Shown here one piece after another: positions 60,516-64,000 of a DNA stretch of 64,000 bases. The stretch is from assembly GCA_963664715.2 (NCBI GenBank), contig CAXXUY010000007.1:1-64000 (forward strand), written 5' to 3'. Source of the stretch: JAPOXR01 sp963664715 (GTDB lineage Bacteria > Pseudomonadota > Alphaproteobacteria > Rhodobacterales > Rhodobacteraceae). Position 1 is the stretch's first letter, and each line of letters starts with the position of its first letter. A model generated the notes under the pieces. The model was not told the DNA's origin. It made no database searches and was given only the letters and a program-made list of their open reading frames with translations. The translations under genes and the position numbers were made by a program.

Positions 60516-61874
60516 ATGGAGCGTGTTCTGACCGTAGCTGGACATCTCCCGAAGCAGTGCGCCGCGGCCGTTGTTCTGGCTTGCTTTCCCTGCCTCGGCG
60601 CCGGCGCCGGCGAACTTCCCTTACCGGTGACGGATTCGATGTATCCGGTCACTCGTCCGTCCGAGGTGGAATTGGGGCAACTGCTCTTTTATGACCCGAT
60701 CCTGTCCGGCAGCAGGGAAGTCGCGTGTGCGAGTTGCCACCACCCCTCATTCGGAACCTCGGACGGGGTTTCACTGGGTCTGGGCGATGGAGGAATCGGG
60801 ATCGGCCCGGACAGGAGCGCAGATCCGGCAAACCTTCCCGAACGACGCGTGCCCCGCAACTCGCCGGGATTGTGGAACGTCGGTGCGACTGAATTCCGGT
60901 CACTGTTTCACGACGGTCGGGTCGAACTGGGCAACACTCAACCGGACGGGGTCCGAACGCCGCTCGATCGAGAAATGATGTCGGGATTCGCTTCCGTCCT
61001 TGCGGCGCAAACCATGTTCCCCGTGGTCAGCCCGGACGAGATGGCCGGCCACTACAGCGAGAACAGCATCGCGGAGATCGTGCGTCTCGGCATTCTGACC
61101 GATGCGGGCGGCGCCTGGGACCGCATTGCTCGCCAGGTCGCAGGGAGTGGAGACTATGCTGAACGCTTTGCGCGGGTCTACGGGCATATAGACGAAGCTG
61201 AGGACGTCACATTCGTGGACATTTCCAACGCGATCGCCGCGTTTGTCACGGAAGAGTTTCGATCCGACACGTCGCCATTCGATGCGATCCTGCGTGGCGT
61301 CGCGGAACTGCCGCCCGACGCCAAGGCCGGAATGGATCTCTTCTATGGCCGTGCGGGGTGTTCTTCATGCCACTCAGGGCCGTTCCTGACCGACCATGAC
61401 TTTCATGCAATGGGAGATCCGCAACTGGGTCCCGGAAAGGCTGCAAGGTTCGAGAACCATGCCCGCGACGAAGGACGGTTCCGCGTCACCGGCAATCCTG
61501 CCGACAGGTTCGCGTTTCGGACGCCGTCCCTGCGCAACGTGGCCCTGACTGCACCATATGGTCATGCGGGCGCCTTCACCAACCTGGGATCATACATCAG
61601 GCATCACATCGACCCGGTTGGCGGACTCCACAGTTATGACCGCAGCCAGGTGGTACTTCCCGCTCTTGACGTGGATGACTGGAGGATCATGGACGAACCG
61701 GCCGAAGTCGAAGCGATCGCAGTCTCGGTCGAACCCGCCCCGGTTAGCCTGTCGGACGGCGAGATTGTGGCCCTGGTAGCATTCCTGAACAGCCTGACAG
61801 ATCCGGTGGCAGTATCTGGAAGACTCGGGGTGCCGGATCGCGTGCCGAGCGGGTTGCCGGTCCCAAGCCCGTAA
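60516..61874 (+). CDS. Di-haem cytochrome c peroxidase (MauG/CcpA family)
   Basis: Periplasmic di-haem protein, 452 aa. A signal peptide (about 1-32) is followed by two haem c sites, C71-C74-H75 (CASCH) and C282-C285-H286 (CSSCH). RVPRNSPGLWN, LFHDGRV, FRTPSLRNVALTAPYGHAGAF and the C-terminal LVAFLNSLTDP fit the MauG/peroxidase family. These enzymes reduce peroxide or carry out protein-radical chemistry such as quinone cofactor maturation. No mau or peroxidase-partner gene adjoins; the nearest secreted neighbours are XylF and the CRTAC1 protein. Confidence 0.9.
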   Translation: MERVLTVAGHLPKQCAAAVVLACFPCLGAGAGELPLPVTDSMYPVTRPSEVELGQLLFYDPILSGSREVACASCHHPSFGTSDGVSLGLGDGGIGIGPDRSADPANLPERRVPRNSPGLWNVGATEFRSLFHDGRVELGNTQPDGVRTPLDREMMSGFASVLAAQTMFPVVSPDEMAGHYSENSIAEIVRLGILTDAGGAWDRIARQVAGSGDYAERFARVYGHIDEAEDVTFVDISNAIAAFVTEEFRSDTSPFDAILRGVAELPPDAKAGMDLFYGRAGCSSCHSGPFLTDHDFHAMGDPQLGPGKAARFENHARDEGRFRVTGNPADRFAFRTPSLRNVALTAPYGHAGAFTNLGSYIRHHIDPVGGLHSYDRSQVVLPALDVDDWRIMDEPAEVEAIAVSVEPAPVSLSDGEIVALVAFLNSLTDPVAVSGRLGVPDRVPSGLPVPSP

Positions 61875-62196
61875 CCGGCCATCAGGCACTGGATTGGGTT
61901 AAATTGCACTTCACGGGGATCAGGGCAGCCGGACCGGTAGTGGCAGTTTCTGCGGGTCCGTTCTCGTTGGTTCGATCGGCCCGCGGCATGGGTGTATTTT
62001 GCCCGCGCCGATCATCAGGCACTCAACTGAACGACACCTGATCCGGAAGCAGTTGATCCAGGTGGCAACCTGACCCCTGGATGGGGCCGGACTGCGCATG
62101 CGGCCGGTTTCGGCACTTTCCATTGGCTGTTCATCGGGTGCTTCAGACAGTAAGGCCGACCTCGGCGGGTTCGCATCGGGAAAGGGATGGGCACTG
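61875..62196. other. Intergenic region before the acetyltransferase gene
   Basis: About 322 bases. The acetyltransferase frame is open from 62098 but shows no similarity before 62197. No terminator with a clear T-run was found after the peroxidase gene. Confidence 0.35.
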
Positions 62197-62622
62197 ATGA
62201 ATCTGCGCATAAGCTACAATACTGACGAGTTTGACTTCGACCTGATCGTTCCGGCCACACAAGCGAGTTACTGGGGAAACTCGCGTCGAAGGGATGGAAT
62301 TATCAAATCCTTCAGGAATTCCTATTCGGTGGGCCTTTTCCATCCTGCGGACGGCCAGGTCGGGTGGGTCCGGGCAACATCCGACACGGTCTATCACGCC
62401 TACATCTATGATCTCCAGGTCATGCCCGCTCATCGCGGGAAGGGCCTCGGAACATACCTGGTGTCCGAGTTGATGAACCATCCCGAACTGGGCGAAGTCA
62501 CGGGGTGGATGCTGTCGACGCGCGACCACCACCATCTGTACAGACCTTTCGGATTCAGGGATGCAGCCGAGGGCCGCCATATGGTTCTGACGAGGAACGA
62601 GCCTGAACTTGGATCTTCCTAG
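62197..62622 (+). CDS. GNAT family N-acetyltransferase
   Basis: Acetyl-CoA-dependent acetyltransferase, 141 aa. The acetyl-CoA motif is complete: IYDLQVMPAHRGKGLGTYLVSELMNHPE, where HRGKGLG is the R/Q-x-x-G-x-G/A loop. LSTRDHHHLYRPFGFR is the conserved C-terminal strand-turn with the YRPFGF motif. ATG 62197 has AGGGATGG upstream. The substrate is unknown; small members of this subgroup acetylate amines or peptides. Confidence 0.88.
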   Translation: MNLRISYNTDEFDFDLIVPATQASYWGNSRRRDGIIKSFRNSYSVGLFHPADGQVGWVRATSDTVYHAYIYDLQVMPAHRGKGLGTYLVSELMNHPELGEVTGWMLSTRDHHHLYRPFGFRDAAEGRHMVLTRNEPELGSS

Positions 62623-62882
62623 CAGATGTTCTGCACGGGCAATTGCCGGTCACGATTCTGGAGCAGCTTGTCATTCACTGCATGTGCCAAGTGTCACGGT
62701 GAATGCACCACAAGGGCATGCAGGGCTGATCGGTCAACGGATTCCGGTCTCGTTCCTGCAACTGGCCTATATCACGGCCCCTGGATCCCGATGTCAGGAT
62801 CATCCCGTCCAGACCCCCTGATGCCAGAATCCGAAGCGCCCGGGCAAGACTCGAAGAACCCTCGTAAAGACAGTCGGAACAG

Positions 62883-64000
62883 TCAGCTGAATGCCTGCAG
62901 TCCCGTCTGGCCGCGCCCTAGGATCAGCGCGTGTATGTCGTGCGTGCCTTCATAGGTGTTGACGGACTCGAGGTTCATGACGTGCCGGATGACGCCGTAC
63001 TCGTCCGATACGCCATTGCCGCCATGCATGTCGCGGGCCTCGCGGGCGATGGCGAGGGCCTTGCCGCAATTGTTGCGTTTCATCAGGCTGATGAGTTCGG
63101 ATGAATGCTGGTGCGCGTCCATCAACCGGCCCAGGCGCAGTGAACCCAGAATTCCAAGCGAGATTTCCGTCTGCATGTCAGCCAGCTTCTTCTGGATCAA
63201 CTGGGTGGCAGCCAGAGGTCTGCCGAACTGCTTCCGGTCCAGCGTGTATCGGCGGGCTGCGTGCCAGCATGCCTCTGCAGCGCCCATTGCGCCCCAACAG
63301 ATTCCGTAGCGGGCCCGGTTCAGGCAGCCGAATGGTCCGGCAAGGCCCGTGGCATCGGGCAGGAGATGCTCTTCTGGCACGAACACCTCGTCCATCTGGA
63401 TCATCCCCGTCATCGAGGCGCGCAAACTGAATTTTCCTTCGATTTTTGGCGCATCCAGCCCCTTCATGCCCTTTTCGAGCACGAAACCGCGGATGGCCCC
63501 TTCATGTTGTTCTGACTTTGCCCAGATGATGAAGACATCCGCGATCGGGCTGTTGGTGATCCAGTTCTTGGCTCCGGATAGCAGATAGCCACCATCGACC
63601 TGCCTGGCGCGGGTTGTCATCGAGCCCGGGTCCGACCCGTGATCGGGCTCGGTAAGACCGAAACATCCAACCAGTTCGCCCGAGGCAAGCCCAGGCAGGT
63701 ATTTCCTGCGCTGCCCTTCCGTGCCGTAGGCAAAGATCGGGTGCATGACCAGCGAACTCTGCACGGACATTGCGGAACGGTAGCCGCTGTCGACACGTTC
63801 GATTTCGCGCGCGACCAGCCCATATGCAACATAGTTGATTCCGGCACCGCCAAATTCTTCCGGGATCGTCGGTCCGAGCAATCCGAGTTCTCCCATTTCA
63901 TTCATGATCTTGCGATCAAAGACCTCGCGGCGGTTGGCCTCGACAGCACGCGGGGCAAGCCTGTCCTGGCAATACGCATGTGCCGCATCGCGGATCATCT
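62883..64000 (-). CDS. gcdH: Glutaryl-CoA dehydrogenase-like acyl-CoA dehydrogenase (5' end outside window)
   Basis: FAD acyl-CoA dehydrogenase, at least 371 residues visible, start beyond the right edge. About 20-25 N-terminal residues are missing compared with the usual 395-400. Features of glutaryl-CoA dehydrogenases: CFGLTEPDHGSDPGSMTTRA, GAKNWITNSPIADVFIIWAK, RYGICWGAMGAAEACWHAARRYTLDRKQFGRPLAATQLIQKKLADMQTEI and the C-terminal ARDMHGGNGVSDEYGVIRHVMNLESVNTYEGTHDIHALILGR, with the catalytic Glu in YEGTHD. It would convert glutaryl-CoA to crotonyl-CoA in lysine/tryptophan breakdown. Confidence 0.9.
   Translation of the reverse strand, partial: MIRDAAHAYCQDRLAPRAVEANRREVFDRKIMNEMGELGLLGPTIPEEFGGAGINYVAYGLVAREIERVDSGYRSAMSVQSSLVMHPIFAYGTEGQRRKYLPGLASGELVGCFGLTEPDHGSDPGSMTTRARQVDGGYLLSGAKNWITNSPIADVFIIWAKSEQHEGAIRGFVLEKGMKGLDAPKIEGKFSLRASMTGMIQMDEVFVPEEHLLPDATGLAGPFGCLNRARYGICWGAMGAAEACWHAARRYTLDRKQFGRPLAATQLIQKKLADMQTEISLGILGSLRLGRLMDAHQHSSELISLMKRNNCGKALAIAREARDMHGGNGVSDEYGVIRHVMNLESVNTYEGTHDIHALILGRGQTGLQAFS

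Noticed and set aside
62623..62882. Small frame after the acetyltransferase gene containing CxxC-like residues (CAKCHG)
   Set aside because: The frame begins inside the acetyltransferase gene's end, has no signal peptide or ribosome site, and the rest does not resemble a cytochrome.
1..64000. CRISPR array, prophage, integron or insertion sequence
   Set aside because: No regularly spaced repeats, transposase, integrase or phage structural genes were found on either strand.

Overview
This 64 kb window looks like a chromosomal stretch from a free-living, metabolically versatile alphaproteobacterium with roughly 60% GC. The evidence is the block hom-glpX-recJ beside a tRNA-Glu, a glcDEF glycolate oxidase, a thiD-thiO-thiS-thiG-thiE-thiF operon behind a THI box, an ECF-type biotin ATPase, and many ABC importers with oxidative catabolic enzymes. 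Rhodobacterales or a neighbouring order is my best guess. The genus cannot be read from the sequence. I saw no phage genes, insertion sequences, plasmid functions or CRISPR arrays.

Layout, left to right. 0-10 kb: biotin-importer ATPase (bioM), a RidA deaminase, glcD-glcE-glcF, an Hsp20 chaperone behind a heat-shock-type promoter, a succinate-semialdehyde dehydrogenase, a P1 peptidase and a Nudix hydrolase. 10-14.5 kb: class I fructose-bisphosphate aldolase, then a four-gene set of EF-hand protein, ECF sigma factor, small membrane protein and CpxP/CnrX-like membrane sensor, then a YbdK-type ligase. 14.9-22.4 kb: a tightly overlapping seven-gene operon (GntR regulator, PotD-type binding protein, enolase-superfamily dehydratase, PotA/PotB/PotC-type transporter, SDR dehydrogenase), divergent from an SMP-30 lactonase. 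An inverted repeat lies over both predicted -10 boxes.

22.5-28.3 kb: tRNA-Glu, recJ, glpX, hom, a small lipoprotein and a creatininase-family amidohydrolase. 28.4-32.6 kb: a polar amino-acid ABC importer with the binding protein divergent, a secreted GmrSD/HNH nuclease with an Excalibur tail, and an EamA exporter. 32.9-46.6 kb: two divergent ammonium transporters, an IlvD/Edd sugar-acid dehydratase, MATE and MFS transporters, an acyl-CoA dehydrogenase, a glycerate kinase, a broken M20 amidohydrolase overlapping a haloacetate-dehalogenase-like hydrolase, and an AlkD-like repair protein.

47-52.4 kb: thiamin biosynthesis and salvage under a TPP riboswitch. 52.7-64 kb: an aldo/keto reductase, a PhyH dioxygenase, a xylose-type sugar ABC importer whose ATPase gene overlaps a secreted CRTAC1/FG-GAP protein gene, a MauG-like di-haem peroxidase, a GNAT acetyltransferase, and a glutaryl-CoA-dehydrogenase-like gene running off the right edge.

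The strongest candidate for a little-described system is the 14.9-22.4 kb region. Its dehydrogenase, lactonase and acid dehydratase are the three steps of a non-phosphorylative sugar oxidation route, yet the importer is of the polyamine/opine type. Others worth attention are the EF-hand/ECF-sigma cluster, the CRTAC1-xylose importer-MauG neighbourhood, the dehalogenase candidate with an intact halide pocket, and the ThiF-rhodanese fusion lacking part of the usual zinc site.
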